A stretch of 64,000 bases of DNA from Chloroflexota bacterium (GCA_030603665.1 JAUVXJ010000006.1:155038-219037); one strand, 5' to 3'. Numbered from the stretch's first letter, positions 44,380 to 55,170 are shown. Numbers and translations are program-made. Notes: generated by a model not told the origin, from the letters alone.

Positions 44380-47088
44380 ATGGTAAAGGTGCAACGCATC
44401 CTGATGCTCATCATCGCGATTCTCATCCTGCTCTTTCTGCTGTTCATGATGGCCGCCGGGTTCTACACCGACCTTCTGTGGTTCCAGGGCCTGGGGCTGA
44501 GCACGGTCTTCTGGACAGCCCTCAAAGCCAAGATAGGGGTCTTCTTGGCCTTCAGTCTCGTGTTCGTGGCCTTCTTTCTCATCAACCTGCTCATCGCCAG
44601 AAGACTTTCGGGCGGGCAAGGAGTCTTCCTCCTCGTCAACAGGTACTACGTGCCCGCGAGGACCATCAACCTGGCGCTGGTTGGTGTGGCGCTGGTGCTG
44701 GGCCTGCTCAACGGATTGGGGGCCGTCGGCCAGTGGGACAGCATCCTGCTCTTCTTGAATCAGCGCTCCTTCGGCATCCTGGACCCGATCTTCTCTCAGG
44801 ATGTCGGCTTCTACGTCTTTGCCCTGCCCGTCTACGGCTTCGTGCGAAGCTGGCTGCTGGAGCTTCTCCTGGTCACCCTGTTGGGCAGCGCTGCTCTGTA
44901 CGTTTTGGCCCAGCTGGCGTCATGGCGCGAATTCAAGCTGTGGCTCACCCGCAAGGCGACCTTGCACCTGGCCTCCTTGGGCGCGCTGTTCCTGCTGGTA
45001 GTCGCGTGGGGGTACAAGCTGATCGCCTTCGAACTCCTCTACTCCCCGGAAGGGGTCACCTTCGGCGCCAGCTATACCGATATACACGCACGCTTGCTGG
45101 CATTCAACCTGTCGTTCTGGGCCGTCCTCCTCTGCGTCGCCCTCCTCATCGGCGGGGTGCTAGTCCGCAAGCCCTGGATCCTGGCCGCTGGCGGAGCCTT
45201 ATGGCTGGCCATCGCCGTGGGGCTGACAGGCGTCTACCCCACCATCATGCAGCAGTTCGAGGTGAAGCCCAACGAACTGATCAAAGAGAAACCGTACATC
45301 GAGTACAACATCGAGTTCACCCGCCACGCATATGGCCTGGACGGCATTCAGGAAATCGATTTCGGGTCCATCAGCGACTTGACGCCTGAAGCGCTGGCCG
45401 GAGCCCAATCGACGATCGAGAACATCAGGCTCTGGGATTACCGTCCCATCAAGGACACCTACGCTCAGATTCAAGAGATCAGAACGTATTACGAATTCGT
45501 CGACGTCGACGTCGACCGCTACTATGTCGACGGCACCTACCGCCAGGTCACTCTCTCGCCAAGGGAGATGGCTACAGAGCAGTTGCAGTCTCGCACCTGG
45601 GTGAACGAGCACCTCCAGTTCACCCATGGTTATGGCCTGGTAATGAGCCCCGTCAACGAGGTCACCCCCGACGGACTGCCTGAGCTCTGGATCAGGGACC
45701 TGCCTCCCCATACCGTGCCAGGACTGGAGATCACCCGCCCTGAGATATACTATGGCGAAGAGACCGACCCCTACGTCTTCGTCAACAGCACCATCGAGGA
45801 GTTCGATTATCCCAGCGGTGATCAAAACATGACCACGACCTATCAGGGACACGGAGGCGTTCTGCTCGATTCGCCTGTCAAGAGGGCGGCCTTCGCCTAT
45901 CGCTTCGGCGACGCGTCCGTCTTTCTCAGCGAGTACCTCACCTCCGAGAGCCGTGTGATGATCTACCGCAACATCCACCAGCGCGTGCGCCGCGTGGCGC
46001 CCTTCCTGCTCTATGACTCGGACCCCTATCTGGTCATAGTGGATGGGCGTCTGGTCTGGGTGCAGGATGCCTACACCGCCACCGATGCATATCCCTACTC
46101 AGAACCATACCAGGGTCGCTTCAACTACATCCGCAACTCAGTGAAGGTAGCGATAGATGCCTACCATGGTGATATGACTTTCTACGTCATGGATCGCGAA
46201 GACCCCCTGATCCAGACTTACGAGGCCATCTTCCCGGTGCTGTTTACACCCTGGGAAGAGATACCCGAGGAGCTGGGCGCACACCTGCGGTATCCCGAGG
46301 GGCTGTTCATGATCCAGGCGCAGATGAACAACACCTACCACATGCAGGACCCCACGGTCTTCTACAACAAGGAGGACCTGTGGGCGGTGGCGCACGAGAT
46401 GTATGCTGGGAACGAGCAGGCGATGGAGCCCTACTACGTTATCATGCGGCTGCCAGACTCCCAGGAGGAGGAGTTCATCCTCATCCAGCCCTTCACTCCC
46501 GCCAACAAGCAGAACATGGTGGCCTGGATGGCGGCTCGATCAGACGGAGAACAGTACGGTAAGCTGTTGCTCTACAAATTCCCCAAGCAGGAACTGGTGT
46601 ATGGGCCGCTCCAGATCGAGGCCCGCATCGATCAAGAACCTGCCATCTCCGGCCAGCTCTCTCTCTGGCACCAGCGGGGCTCCCAGGTGATCAGGGGCAA
46701 CCTGCTGGTCATCCCCATCGACCACTCGCTCCTCTACGTGGAGCCCCTCTACATCCAGGCCGAGACTGGCCGGCTGCCCGAGCTGAAGAGGGTGATCGTA
46801 TCCTCTGGAGACCGTGTGATCATGGCCGAGTCCCTCGAACAGGCGCTGGCCGGCCTTTTCCGTGCACCCACAGCGCCTCCCGAAGAGCCAGCTCCTCCCG
46901 AAGAACCAGCTCCTCCCGAAGAGCCGGCGCCTCCCGAGACAAGGGGCATCCACGAACTGGCTCTCTCAGCCATGGAGCACTACGAACAAGCCCGCCAGTA
47001 TCTCCAGCAGGGCGACTGGTCCGGATACGGCTCTGAACTGGAGGCTATGCAGCGCGATCTCGAAGCCCTCGCGGCGGCAACCGAGTAG
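44380..47088 (+). CDS. UPF0182 family membrane protein
   Basis: A 902-residue protein. Seven or so transmembrane helices fill residues 5-300 (FYTDLLWFQGLGLSTVFWT near 26 is a family hallmark). A large soluble domain follows, beginning at IEYNIEFTRHAYGLD, with TYQGHGGVLLDSPVKRAAFA, VDGRLVWVQDAYTATDAYPY and NSVKVAIDAYHGDMTFYVMD. Function is unknown; homologues occur in Actinobacteria, Cyanobacteria and Chloroflexota. The C-terminus has a PPEEPA repeat linker before a short helical end. ATG 44380 is chosen over ATG 44374 because GAGGAG sits six bases before it but abuts 44374. Confidence 0.9.
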   Translation: MVKVQRILMLIIAILILLFLLFMMAAGFYTDLLWFQGLGLSTVFWTALKAKIGVFLAFSLVFVAFFLINLLIARRLSGGQGVFLLVNRYYVPARTINLALVGVALVLGLLNGLGAVGQWDSILLFLNQRSFGILDPIFSQDVGFYVFALPVYGFVRSWLLELLLVTLLGSAALYVLAQLASWREFKLWLTRKATLHLASLGALFLLVVAWGYKLIAFELLYSPEGVTFGASYTDIHARLLAFNLSFWAVLLCVALLIGGVLVRKPWILAAGGALWLAIAVGLTGVYPTIMQQFEVKPNELIKEKPYIEYNIEFTRHAYGLDGIQEIDFGSISDLTPEALAGAQSTIENIRLWDYRPIKDTYAQIQEIRTYYEFVDVDVDRYYVDGTYRQVTLSPREMATEQLQSRTWVNEHLQFTHGYGLVMSPVNEVTPDGLPELWIRDLPPHTVPGLEITRPEIYYGEETDPYVFVNSTIEEFDYPSGDQNMTTTYQGHGGVLLDSPVKRAAFAYRFGDASVFLSEYLTSESRVMIYRNIHQRVRRVAPFLLYDSDPYLVIVDGRLVWVQDAYTATDAYPYSEPYQGRFNYIRNSVKVAIDAYHGDMTFYVMDREDPLIQTYEAIFPVLFTPWEEIPEELGAHLRYPEGLFMIQAQMNNTYHMQDPTVFYNKEDLWAVAHEMYAGNEQAMEPYYVIMRLPDSQEEEFILIQPFTPANKQNMVAWMAARSDGEQYGKLLLYKFPKQELVYGPLQIEARIDQEPAISGQLSLWHQRGSQVIRGNLLVIPIDHSLLYVEPLYIQAETGRLPELKRVIVSSGDRVIMAESLEQALAGLFRAPTAPPEEPAPPEEPAPPEEPAPPETRGIHELALSAMEHYEQARQYLQQGDWSGYGSELEAMQRDLEALAAATE
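46873..46938 (+). repeat. In-frame 18-base tandem repeat (PPEEPA)
   Basis: Three full units and a partial one, each near gctcctcccgaagagcca, encode (A)PPEEPA repeats in the UPF0182 protein. Such a tract can change length by replication slippage without breaking the frame. Confidence 0.85.
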
Positions 47089-47193
47089 TCGCTGCGGCTG
47101 ATCGCCACCAGGCTACAACTGCACAGTAGACGGATGGGGACCGCGACTCCATCGAGCGAGGGGCCCCATAATCAGCGTTCGAAAGGATGTGCG

Positions 47194-47694
47194 ATGGGAA
47201 TACTCGATTCTCCTATCCTGGCGACTTTGAGGCGGAACCACGCGGTAGAGCACGCCACCATGCACCTCCTGGCGCCGAGACAGCCATACCTCAACGCCGT
47301 GGCTCGCACCGCCCTCAATGGCTTCACCGTCTACGGCGATGTGGACACCAAGATACTGGCCGACGCGGCCGCTGAGGCCCTGGGGCGTCTACAGTCCGGC
47401 CACGATGAACTGGCGGTTCACCCGCGGTGCGGGACCAATCTTGCCGTCGCCGGCTTCCTCGCCGGGTCAGCCGCCTTCCTCGCCACCGGCAGGTCCGGAT
47501 TTCGCCTCAGCAAGCTCCCCCGATTCATACTGGCGGCCACCCTGGCCGTGATCATCGCCCAGCCTCTGGGCCTCCTGGTCCAGGAACGGTTCACCACATC
47601 CACCGACGTAGCCGGCCTGCGGGTAGCGGAGGTCACGCGGCAGGTGGTCGGCCGGCTCACCGTCCATAAGGTCGTACTGGAGCACTCGAGCTAA
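47194..47694 (+). CDS. DUF6391 family protein
   Basis: A 166-residue protein starting MGILDSPILATLRRNHAVEH, with GFTVYGDVDTKILADAAAEA and LAVHPRCGTNLAVAGFLAGS, the characteristic DUF6391 pattern, and two hydrophobic segments after about residue 85. HAVEHATMH and HPRCGTN conserve histidines and a cysteine that could bind metal. Function is unknown; the family is frequent in Cyanobacteria and Chloroflexota. AAAGGATG lies upstream of the ATG. A longer in-frame start at 47134 lacks a ribosome site. Confidence 0.8.
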   Translation: MGILDSPILATLRRNHAVEHATMHLLAPRQPYLNAVARTALNGFTVYGDVDTKILADAAAEALGRLQSGHDELAVHPRCGTNLAVAGFLAGSAAFLATGRSGFRLSKLPRFILAATLAVIIAQPLGLLVQERFTTSTDVAGLRVAEVTRQVVGRLTVHKVVLEHSS

Positions 47695-47700
47695 CGGCTC

Positions 47701-48708
47701 ATGGCAAAACCTCCCAGGTTGTATTTGCTCCACGGCGAAGATGAATACCGGAAATCGCTCGATCTCCAGAAGATGAAGTCCAAACTGGGCGATGCTACGA
47801 CCGTCGAGCTCAACACCACGGAACTCAACGGTCGCCGGTTGTCCCTGGATGAGCTAACCTTCGCCTGCGACGCCCTCCCCTTTCTGGCAGAGAAGCGGCT
47901 GGTGATCGTCAACGACCTGGCATCTCGCTTCGAGCGCAAGAGAGGCGAACCCACAACCCCGCCCGAGCAGGATTCCGCGCTTCTCCAGGGTTTCGAGGAG
48001 TATGTAGAAAGCCTGCCAGACACCGCCCGCCTCGTACTGGTTGAGAACCGCAAGATACCGAAGACCAACCCCGTCCACAAGATCGTATCCTCCAGCGAAC
48101 ACGGATACGAGCGCGAGTATGCGCCGCTGAGCAGCGGTAAGCTCAACCGCTGGATTGTGGAACGCGTGGTGGAGCAGGGAGGGCGAATCGATCCGGCGGC
48201 CGTCAACGTACTCGCTGTGTACGTCGGCAATGACCTGCGCCTCCTGGATCACGAGATAGACAAGCTACTGACCTACGTGGGCGAGGAGAGGCCGATCACC
48301 AAGAGAGACGCTGAACTCCTGGTCAGCTACGTGCGGGAGGCCAACATCTTCCACATGGTGGACGCCCTGGGGACGCGGGATACTCGACGGGCCATGGAGT
48401 TGGTGGAGCAACTTTTGGACGACGGGCAGGCTCCCCTCTACCTCCTGCGCATGATGACCAGGCAGTTTCGGATTCTGCTTCAGGTCAAGGACCTGCTGGG
48501 GAAGGGAACGGTGGCCGAGGACATGAGGTCGCTGCTGGGCCTGCACCCTTACGTATTGGAGAAGGCGACGAGGCAAGCCCGCAACTTCTCCAATCCTCAA
48601 TTGGAGACCATCTACCACCAACTGCTGGAACTGGACGTGGGCGTGAAGAGCGGGGCGATGGAGGACCGCCTGGCCCTCAGTGTGTTAGTGACCGAGGTAC
48701 GCAGGTAG
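47701..48708 (+). CDS. holA: DNA polymerase III delta subunit
   Basis: A 335-residue clamp-loader delta subunit. The N-terminus RLYLLHGEDEYRKSLDLQKM, then LPFLAEKRLVIVND, LNRWIVERVVEQGGRI, VGNDLRLLDHEIDKLLTY, NIFHMVDALGTRDTRRAMEL and the C-terminal LLELDVGVKSGAMEDRLALS are standard HolA segments. It opens the beta sliding clamp within the clamp loader. It starts six bases after the DUF6391 stop, and its 3' end converges on gatA. Confidence 0.92.
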   Translation: MAKPPRLYLLHGEDEYRKSLDLQKMKSKLGDATTVELNTTELNGRRLSLDELTFACDALPFLAEKRLVIVNDLASRFERKRGEPTTPPEQDSALLQGFEEYVESLPDTARLVLVENRKIPKTNPVHKIVSSSEHGYEREYAPLSSGKLNRWIVERVVEQGGRIDPAAVNVLAVYVGNDLRLLDHEIDKLLTYVGEERPITKRDAELLVSYVREANIFHMVDALGTRDTRRAMELVEQLLDDGQAPLYLLRMMTRQFRILLQVKDLLGKGTVAEDMRSLLGLHPYVLEKATRQARNFSNPQLETIYHQLLELDVGVKSGAMEDRLALSVLVTEVRR

Positions 48709-48732
48709 CCTGGAACAGATGGCCTGCTGAGC

Positions 48733-50192
<1,460 letters not shown>

Positions 50193-50196
<4 letters not shown>

Positions 50197-50492
50197 CGCT
50201 CCCCCTTGGGAAGAACGGCATGGACGCGGAAGTAGCCTTCCTCAGTTTCTGGAGCGTTGGCCAGCACCTCCTCTGTGGACAAGGACTGTCGGGCGACGTC
50301 CTGTCGCAGAACGTCTTCCTGGGCCACAACGTGCGCGGTGGGGAGGACTCCGGTGGTGTCTACCTCGTTGAGTTGATCGACGTACTCCAGGATCTGCGAG
50401 AGGTCGGTCTGGAGTTGCTCGATCTCGTCTTCAGCCAGCTCCAACCTGGCCAGGTTGGCGATGTGTTCAACCTCGGCACGACTGATCTTCAT
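50193..50492 (-). CDS. gatC: Asp-tRNA(Asn)/Glu-tRNA(Gln) amidotransferase subunit C
   Basis: A 99-residue Gat[21 protein letters not shown] then [19 protein letters not shown], with the usual VLPTAHV motif. It stabilises the GatAB complex. It is coupled to gatA by an ATGA overlap and stands 51 bases after the khpB gene on the same strand. Confidence 0.93.
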
Positions 50493-50542
50493 AGGCCAGT
50501 ATCTTCAGGATGATCTCCCGGCTCAGCGGGAAAGCACGAACG

Positions 50543-51244
50543 TCATGCTCCCCTCTTGGGCAAAATCACCACTTTTCGATGCCGCCCCTCGCCGGTGCTT
50601 TCCGTGGTCACGAACTCGTGGCCGCGCAGTGTCATGTGCACGGTGCGCCGCTCGTGGGCGGGCATGGGTTCCAAGGTCACCGGCCTGCCTTCGTCCGTAG
50701 CGCGATCAGCCGTCCGCTCGGCAAGCTCCCTGAGCACCCTCTCCCGCCGCCTCTTGTAGCCTCCCACGTCCACCAGAACATTCACCCAGCGCTGCAGCTT
50801 CCGGCTGACGATCAGTCGCGTGATGTATTGCAGGTCCCGTAACGTCTCACCCTGGCGCCCGATGAGGATTCCCAGATCCTCGCCCTCGACGTCCAGAACC
50901 ACAGGCATCTCCGCGTCCTCCGGGACTTCCCGAATAGCCACGCTTGCGTTCACGCCCATGTGTTGCAGAAGGCTGCGGACAACATCGATAGAGATATCAG
51001 CAACCTCCCCACTCGCAGGCCAGGGCTCCTCCCCGATCTGCACTCTGGGCGATGAGGGAGATTCTACGAGAGTCACCCTGACCCTCGCGTCCTCTGCCCC
51101 GAGCCCAAAGAGGCCGCGGCTACCCTCAGACAGTACTTGCGTCTCCACTTGACCGAGCTCAGCGCCCAGATCCTCCAGCGCCCTCTCGATGGCCTGGTCA
51201 ACACTCCGACCGGTGGCCTCAACGCTTCTTCTTGCGTTTTCCAT
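50543..51244 (-). CDS. khpB: KhpB/Jag RNA-binding protein (Jag_N-KH-R3H)
   Basis: A 233-residue protein with three blocks: Jag_N (VEATGRSVDQAIERALEDLG, GSRGLFGLGAEDARVRV), a type II KH domain (EDLGILIGRQGETLRDLQYI, near 133-152) and R3H (LEPMPAHERRTVHMTLRG). It is a global RNA-binding protein commonly encoded just after yidC, as here. Its start overlaps the yidC 3' end by 26 bases. Confidence 0.93.
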   Translation of the reverse strand: MENARRSVEATGRSVDQAIERALEDLGAELGQVETQVLSEGSRGLFGLGAEDARVRVTLVESPSSPRVQIGEEPWPASGEVADISIDVVRSLLQHMGVNASVAIREVPEDAEMPVVLDVEGEDLGILIGRQGETLRDLQYITRLIVSRKLQRWVNVLVDVGGYKRRRERVLRELAERTADRATDEGRPVTLEPMPAHERRTVHMTLRGHEFVTTESTGEGRHRKVVILPKRGA

Positions 51245-52034
51245 CTTTCTCTGCTTGCTCTCCGCTGGGAAGCCCTGGTATCCCCGCGGGCAGCGCCTTT
51301 AAAATATCTCCCCAACCGGTGGTGATGCCCTGCTGGACGATCTGCAGTACACCCGAGGCGACCCAATAGAACGCCAGCCCCGAGGCGACCTGCAACGTGA
51401 TGACGCCGAACATGAGGGGCATCATCATCTGCATCGTTTTATTCATCTGAGCCTGAGATGGATCGGCAGCAGGCTGAGCAGTCAGCTTCTGTTGTAGCCA
51501 GAAGGTGGCCACTACCAATACGGGCAAGACGTAGTAGGGATCAGGGAGCCCCAGGTCCAGCCACAGAAACTGGCTATTCAGCGGCAGGGAACGAGCCGCT
51601 ATGTTGTGCATGAACGGGATCGTGTGGTACAGCCGCTGGGAGAGCACCACGAACTGCTCGGGCGTACTTCCCAGCGCTTGATAGATGGACTGGTAGAGGC
51701 CTATCCACATGGGCATCTGGATGAGCAAAGGAAGGCAACCCATCATGGGGTTGACACCATGTTCCTTGTACAACTCCATGGTTGCCGCCGACAGTTTCTC
51801 CTTTTCCTTAGCATGCTTCTTCTGCAACTTCTTGAGTTCCGGCTGCAGCTCTTGCATCGACTTCATCGACCGAATCTGCCGCTGCGTGAGAGGGAAGGTC
51901 AGGAGCCGCACCACTATAGTCAGGCCAATGATGGCGAGAACGAAGTTGTTGAAGAGCACACTGTACAGGAGCATCAGCAGATTGAGCATCGGCTGCATGA
52001 TTGCCAGGTTCCAAAGTTGGGTCACATCGGGCAT
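51219..52034 (-). CDS. yidC: Membrane protein insertase YidC
   Basis: A 271-residue YidC/Oxa1 insertase without the large periplasmic domain of Gram-negative YidC. It has VVRLLTFPLTQRQIRSMKSM (with the groove arginine), the coiled cytoplasmic loop QELQPELKKLQKKHAKEKEK, then NPMMGCLPLLIQMPMWIGLY and the final helices. The C-terminus is Lys/Arg-rich (KDGKRKKKR), which could bind ribosomes. GGGAGGG lies six bases before ATG 52034. Confidence 0.93.
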   Translation of the reverse strand: MPDVTQLWNLAIMQPMLNLLMLLYSVLFNNFVLAIIGLTIVVRLLTFPLTQRQIRSMKSMQELQPELKKLQKKHAKEKEKLSAATMELYKEHGVNPMMGCLPLLIQMPMWIGLYQSIYQALGSTPEQFVVLSQRLYHTIPFMHNIAARSLPLNSQFLWLDLGLPDPYYVLPVLVVATFWLQQKLTAQPAADPSQAQMNKTMQMMMPLMFGVITLQVASGLAFYWVASGVLQIVQQGITTGWGDILKALPAGIPGLPSGEQAEKDGKRKKKR

Positions 52035-52048
52035 CAATTACCCTCCCG

Positions 52049-53191
52049 TCATTCCCACTCGCCCGGAGCTACTTCCCAGAGCAACTCACCGGTAGCGGAG
52101 TCAAAGGCATACAGATTGCCGTCGTCAGCGTTCACGTAGATCACACCATCTGCGACGGCAGGTGCCGCCATCACTTTCAGACTCCCCTCCTTCGGGCTGT
52201 GCCACAACTGCGCTCCCGTCTCGGCATTCAGAGCATACACCCCTGCGGTGTTGGCCGTCAGGTATGCTGCACCGTCAGCCACCACAGGAGCAGTGCGCAT
52301 TATGTCTTCCCCATCGAACTGCCACACGAGATCGCCGCTCGTCGCGTCCAACGCGTACAGTGACTGGTCGAGGGAAGCGACGTACACCAGATCTTCGTGC
52401 TCCACGGATGCGTCCCAAACCCAGTTACCTGCCACAAACGCCCATACCTCGTCTCCGCCCCCCGCAGTGACGGCTCGTGCCGTGTTGTCCAGGTCTCCAA
52501 AGTAGACCAGTTCGCCGTCCACGTAGGGAGTGCCGTATATCGCTCCTCCGGCGGTGAAGGTCCATTTCACCTCGCCCGTGGCAGCATCGAGAGCGTACAG
52601 GTTCTTGTCAGCGGAACCAACGTAGAGGATCCCGTCATCCCAGGCCGGCCCGCCCCAGACCTCGTTCCCGGTCTGGAACTCCCACTGTCTGACCCCCGTC
52701 TCAATATCCAGAGCATACACCTTACCATCCGAGGAGGTGAAATACACCAGATCCTCCCCCAATGCAGGAGTGCCCAGGAAGGGCTCTGTCTCCTGGGCAT
52801 CACCCACCGGGAAATGCCATAGCTCTTCACCGCTGGCCAGATCCAGCGAATAGGCTCTGCCCTGGATGTCCTGATTCTGAAAGATGAGAAAGGAGGTGGT
52901 TGCGATCTCATAGGAACCGAAGAACAGAGCTTGGTCGCCGATCACCGGCGTCGAGTAGATGCCTGCCAGAGTTCCCTCCGACGGGAAGACCCACAGTGGG
53001 TCGCGTGTCTCTAAATCAAGGGCATACAATTTGCCAGCCTTCGATCCGGCGTACAACACCCCGTCTTCGACCACGGGCGCCGACCAGCCCAAAGCCGGGC
53101 TGCCCCCGCATCCCGCCACCAGGAGTGGGAGCAACAGCAGCGCGCAGCACACCAGAGTGACTCGTCTCTTCCTGATCTTCGTCTCTCTCAA
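52049..53191 (-). CDS. PQQ-like beta-propeller lipoprotein
   Basis: A 380-residue exported protein. The N-terminus is a lipoprotein signal (RRVTLVCCALLLLPLL then the lipobox VAGC). The rest is a beta-propeller of repeated VVEDGVLYAGSKAGKLYALD-type blades (about eight WxF...GxVYA(L/F)D units), like BamB or PQQ-dependent dehydrogenase propellers without catalytic residues. TTG 53191 is proposed because AGGAG lies eight bases upstream; TTG 53197 is closer than usual. It stands between yidD and yidC, a position that suggests an envelope or insertion-linked role. Confidence 0.85.
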   Translation of the reverse strand: MRETKIRKRRVTLVCCALLLLPLLVAGCGGSPALGWSAPVVEDGVLYAGSKAGKLYALDLETRDPLWVFPSEGTLAGIYSTPVIGDQALFFGSYEIATTSFLIFQNQDIQGRAYSLDLASGEELWHFPVGDAQETEPFLGTPALGEDLVYFTSSDGKVYALDIETGVRQWEFQTGNEVWGGPAWDDGILYVGSADKNLYALDAATGEVKWTFTAGGAIYGTPYVDGELVYFGDLDNTARAVTAGGGDEVWAFVAGNWVWDASVEHEDLVYVASLDQSLYALDATSGDLVWQFDGEDIMRTAPVVADGAAYLTANTAGVYALNAETGAQLWHSPKEGSLKVMAAPAVADGVIYVNADDGNLYAFDSATGELLWEVAPGEWE

Positions 53192-53220
53192 GTACAAATC
53201 TCCTTCACGGCGCTATGCAT

Positions 53221-53469
53221 CTACGGTACTGGGTCGTGTCCTCCGGCATGCAGAGGGTGACAGCGGAGCACACGTCTGACGCCCAGCCAGCCGCCCCTGA
53301 CAACGCCGTACCTGTCGATTGCTTCGTAGGTGTAACGTGAGCACGAGGGCACGAACCGGCAAGTGGGCGGCAGAATTGGGGATATGAACCTTTGGTACAG
53401 TCCAATACTGAATAGAAAGAATGATTTCATACCTAGGTCTCGCGGGCTCTCCCTCACGCCAGCCGTCAT
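53221..53469 (-). CDS. yidD: Membrane protein insertion efficiency factor YidD
   Basis: An 82-residue Yid[21 protein letters not shown] then [15 protein letters not shown] and [10 protein letters not shown] with three conserved cysteines. It assists YidC-dependent insertion. ATG 53469 overlaps the rnpA stop in an ATGA and is preferred; the next in-frame ATG (53430) would give the more usual short N-terminus. Confidence 0.92.
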   Translation of the reverse strand: MTAGVRESPRDLGMKSFFLFSIGLYQRFISPILPPTCRFVPSCSRYTYEAIDRYGVVRGGWLGVRRVLRCHPLHAGGHDPVP

Positions 53470-53804
53470 GCTAGCAGTAGCCCGGCCCGCGCTAGAAGCT
53501 GCTCCACGGCCTGATCTACTTCCCGGTAGTCAGCCCCCCCAATGGGGTTCCGAGCGATGAACACCAGATCGTGGCCTGGCACGACCAGCGACTGGCGTGC
53601 CCTCGTCGCCTCGCGCAGCACTCGCTTCACCTTGTTGCGAACTACGGCCTTGCCGACCCGCTTGCTCACGGAGAAGCCGAAACGGCTATGCTCCAGGTCG
53701 TTCGGAAGCGCGCAAAGTACCAGAAGATGATGTGACCATGACCGTCCGTCCTCCCTCACGCGCCTGAACTGCTCATAGTCCCTGAGTCGGTATCTCCTCT
53801 GCAT
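53466..53804 (-). CDS. rnpA: Ribonuclease P protein component
   Basis: A 112-residue RnpA with [40 protein letters not shown] (the RNR motif) and [10 protein letters not shown]. It binds RNase P RNA for tRNA 5' processing. It follows rpmH by 39 bases, the classic order. Confidence 0.95.
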   Translation of the reverse strand: MQRRYRLRDYEQFRRVREDGRSWSHHLLVLCALPNDLEHSRFGFSVSKRVGKAVVRNKVKRVLREATRARQSLVVPGHDLVFIARNPIGGADYREVDQAVEQLLARAGLLLA

Positions 53805-53843
53805 GACACGGTCGTGGCCGCGATCCTGTCACGTTGCGGCGGA

Positions 53844-53981
53844 TCAGACAGTCAGTCTCTTGCGCCCCTTCGCCCGGCGCGCCTTGAGCACCCTCCTGCC
53901 TCCGGGGGTGCGCATGCGGGCGCGGAATCCGTGAGTTCGCATTCGCTTTCTCTTCTTGGGCTGATACGTACGTTTGGGCAT
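53844..53981 (-). CDS. rpmH: 50S ribosomal protein L34
   Basis: A 45-residue protein, [20 protein letters not shown] then [20 protein letters not shown] and KRLTV. This is the canonical L34 sequence, with GAGGG five bases before the ATG. It is first in the rpmH-rnpA-yidD-lipoprotein-yidC-khpB cluster. Confidence 0.97.
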   Translation of the reverse strand: MPKRTYQPKKRKRMRTHGFRARMRTPGGRRVLKARRAKGRKRLTV

Positions 53982-54024
53982 GAAAACCCTCTTACACGAG
54001 TGATGGTTGGACGTTCAGATTACT

Positions 54025-54054
54025 ATTATAGCTTCCCTTGGCCTCATTTGTCAA
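54025..54054 (-). promoter_or_regulatory. Promoter of the rpmH cluster
   Basis: The minus strand reads TTGACA, 18 bases, TATAAT, about 45 bases before the L34 start. Confidence 0.8.
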
Positions 54055-54224
54055 ATATGCGAACTGCTCCACACGCGGTCTTCGGAATCTCTCCAATGGT
54101 TCCGAGGTGATGGTTGCGGGGGGGTGATCATCCACAGACCAGTCTGGAACGTGCAACGCGAAGAAAAGCACGGATTCCACGTGAACTCCACGCAGCATGT
54201 GCCTTGCTGGGGCCGAGAAAGAGG

Positions 54225-54297
54225 TAGCGCATAGGGGAGTCGAACCCCTGTCTCCGCCTTGAGAGGGCAGTATCCTAGGCCACTAGACGAATGCGCC
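54225..54297 (-). tRNA. tRNA-Glu (CTC)
   Basis: A 73-base cloverleaf on the minus strand. The acceptor strands are GGCGCAT and ATGCGCT (one G-U pair), with TC at 8-9 as in other tRNA-Glu. The anticodon stem is CTGCC/GGCGG with loop CTCTCAA, giving anticodon CTC. The T arm is AGGGG-TTCGACT-CCCCT and the discriminator is A. The CCA end is not encoded (CCTC follows). Confidence 0.95.
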
Positions 54298-54308
54298 ACA
54301 CTCACACT

Positions 54309-54337
54309 ATTCTAGCATGAATCCACGGCCTTGTCAA
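54309..54337 (-). promoter_or_regulatory. Promoter of tRNA-Glu
   Basis: The minus strand reads TTGACA, 17 bases, TAGAAT, ending 11 bases before the tRNA. Confidence 0.8.
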
Positions 54338-54358
54338 ACCCCAGCGTCAGAGACTCCT

Positions 54359-54387
54359 TTGACTGCCTCCGCCCTCTCCCCTATAAT
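54359..54387 (+). promoter_or_regulatory. Promoter of the zinc-ribbon gene cluster
   Basis: TTGACT, 17 bases, TATAAT, about 150 bases before the first zinc-ribbon gene. It is divergent from the tRNA promoter. Confidence 0.75.
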
Positions 54388-54537
54388 GCTCATGCAATCG
54401 CCTGCGCAGTTCAACGGTACTATCGCCAATCTCGAAGTCAACGCGACGCACAGGGTGATGATCAGACAGAAGCTGTCATGGGCCTGATCGTCGGCTGAAC
54501 AAACCCCACTATCACCGCGCTCTGAGTCAAAGGTAGG

Positions 54538-55110
54538 ATGTCTTCACAGTCGGAACAAGCAACCACCGGCAGAAGCCCGCAAGCCAATTCAGTGGAACTT
54601 GCGTCTGGCAGCCACGGCACGGCAGCCCAGCAGCTCCGGCCCGTGTGCCCGGTGTGTGGTGGCCACAACCGTGAACAGAGCCAGTTCTGCGCCGACTGCG
54701 GAGCCTCTCTGCTCAGGTACTGCCCCCATTGTGGCCAGAGCATCGGCGCAGAACTCGAGTCCTGCGAACGCTGTTCGCTGGTGGGGGCCCAAGCCACGCT
54801 GCTAGCGGGACGCTGCCAAGGTTGTGGCTTCCAGAACGACCAGAACGCCGAACAGTGCGAGCAGTGCGGGGCTCGCCTGCTGGCCAAGTGTCCTCAGTGC
54901 GATGCTCTCAGCACAGCCGCATTCAACTTCTGTCCCCGGTGCGGCTTCAACTACTCCCACCTCGTGACCCGCGCGATTGCCAACAGACTCGAGGGGGGCG
55001 AGAAGACAGGCCGTTCCTCTCGTCGCATGGTGGATTTCAGCTCAGCCCTGATGATAGCTCTCGTTGCCCTGAGCGTACTCGTCATGGTCTACATCCTCTG
55101 GCAAATGTGA
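54538..55110 (+). CDS. Multi-zinc-ribbon, tail-anchored membrane protein
   Basis: A 190-residue protein with six CxxC knuckles arranged as about three zinc ribbons (VCPVCGG...CADCG; YCPHCGQ...CERC; CQGCG...CEQCG; KCPQCD...FCPRCGF), then a linker and one C-terminal transmembrane helix (about 168-188). No catalytic domain is seen. Proteins of this build are probably scaffold or sensor components. It is the first of three consecutive zinc-ribbon genes, and AGGTAGG precedes the ATG. Confidence 0.8.
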   Translation: MSSQSEQATTGRSPQANSVELASGSHGTAAQQLRPVCPVCGGHNREQSQFCADCGASLLRYCPHCGQSIGAELESCERCSLVGAQATLLAGRCQGCGFQNDQNAEQCEQCGARLLAKCPQCDALSTAAFNFCPRCGFNYSHLVTRAIANRLEGGEKTGRSSRRMVDFSSALMIALVALSVLVMVYILWQM

Positions 55111-55121
55111 AGGCCGCCTCG

Positions 55122-55150
55122 TTGCCGAGCCATAGCGTGTGTGCTAGAAT
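55122..55150 (+). promoter_or_regulatory. Probable promoter of the second zinc-ribbon gene
   Basis: TTGCCG, 17 bases, TAGAAT, ending 20 bases before the ATG of the next gene, so the leader would be short. Confidence 0.5.
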
Positions 55151-55170
55151 TGTCCTCCTGAGAGCCAGCA

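Noticed and set aside
53844..54300. Possible replication origin beside rpmH
   Set aside because: rpmH often neighbours dnaA/oriC, and one DnaA-box-like tcatccaca occurs near 54130. There is no dnaA, no box cluster and no AT-rich unwinding region.
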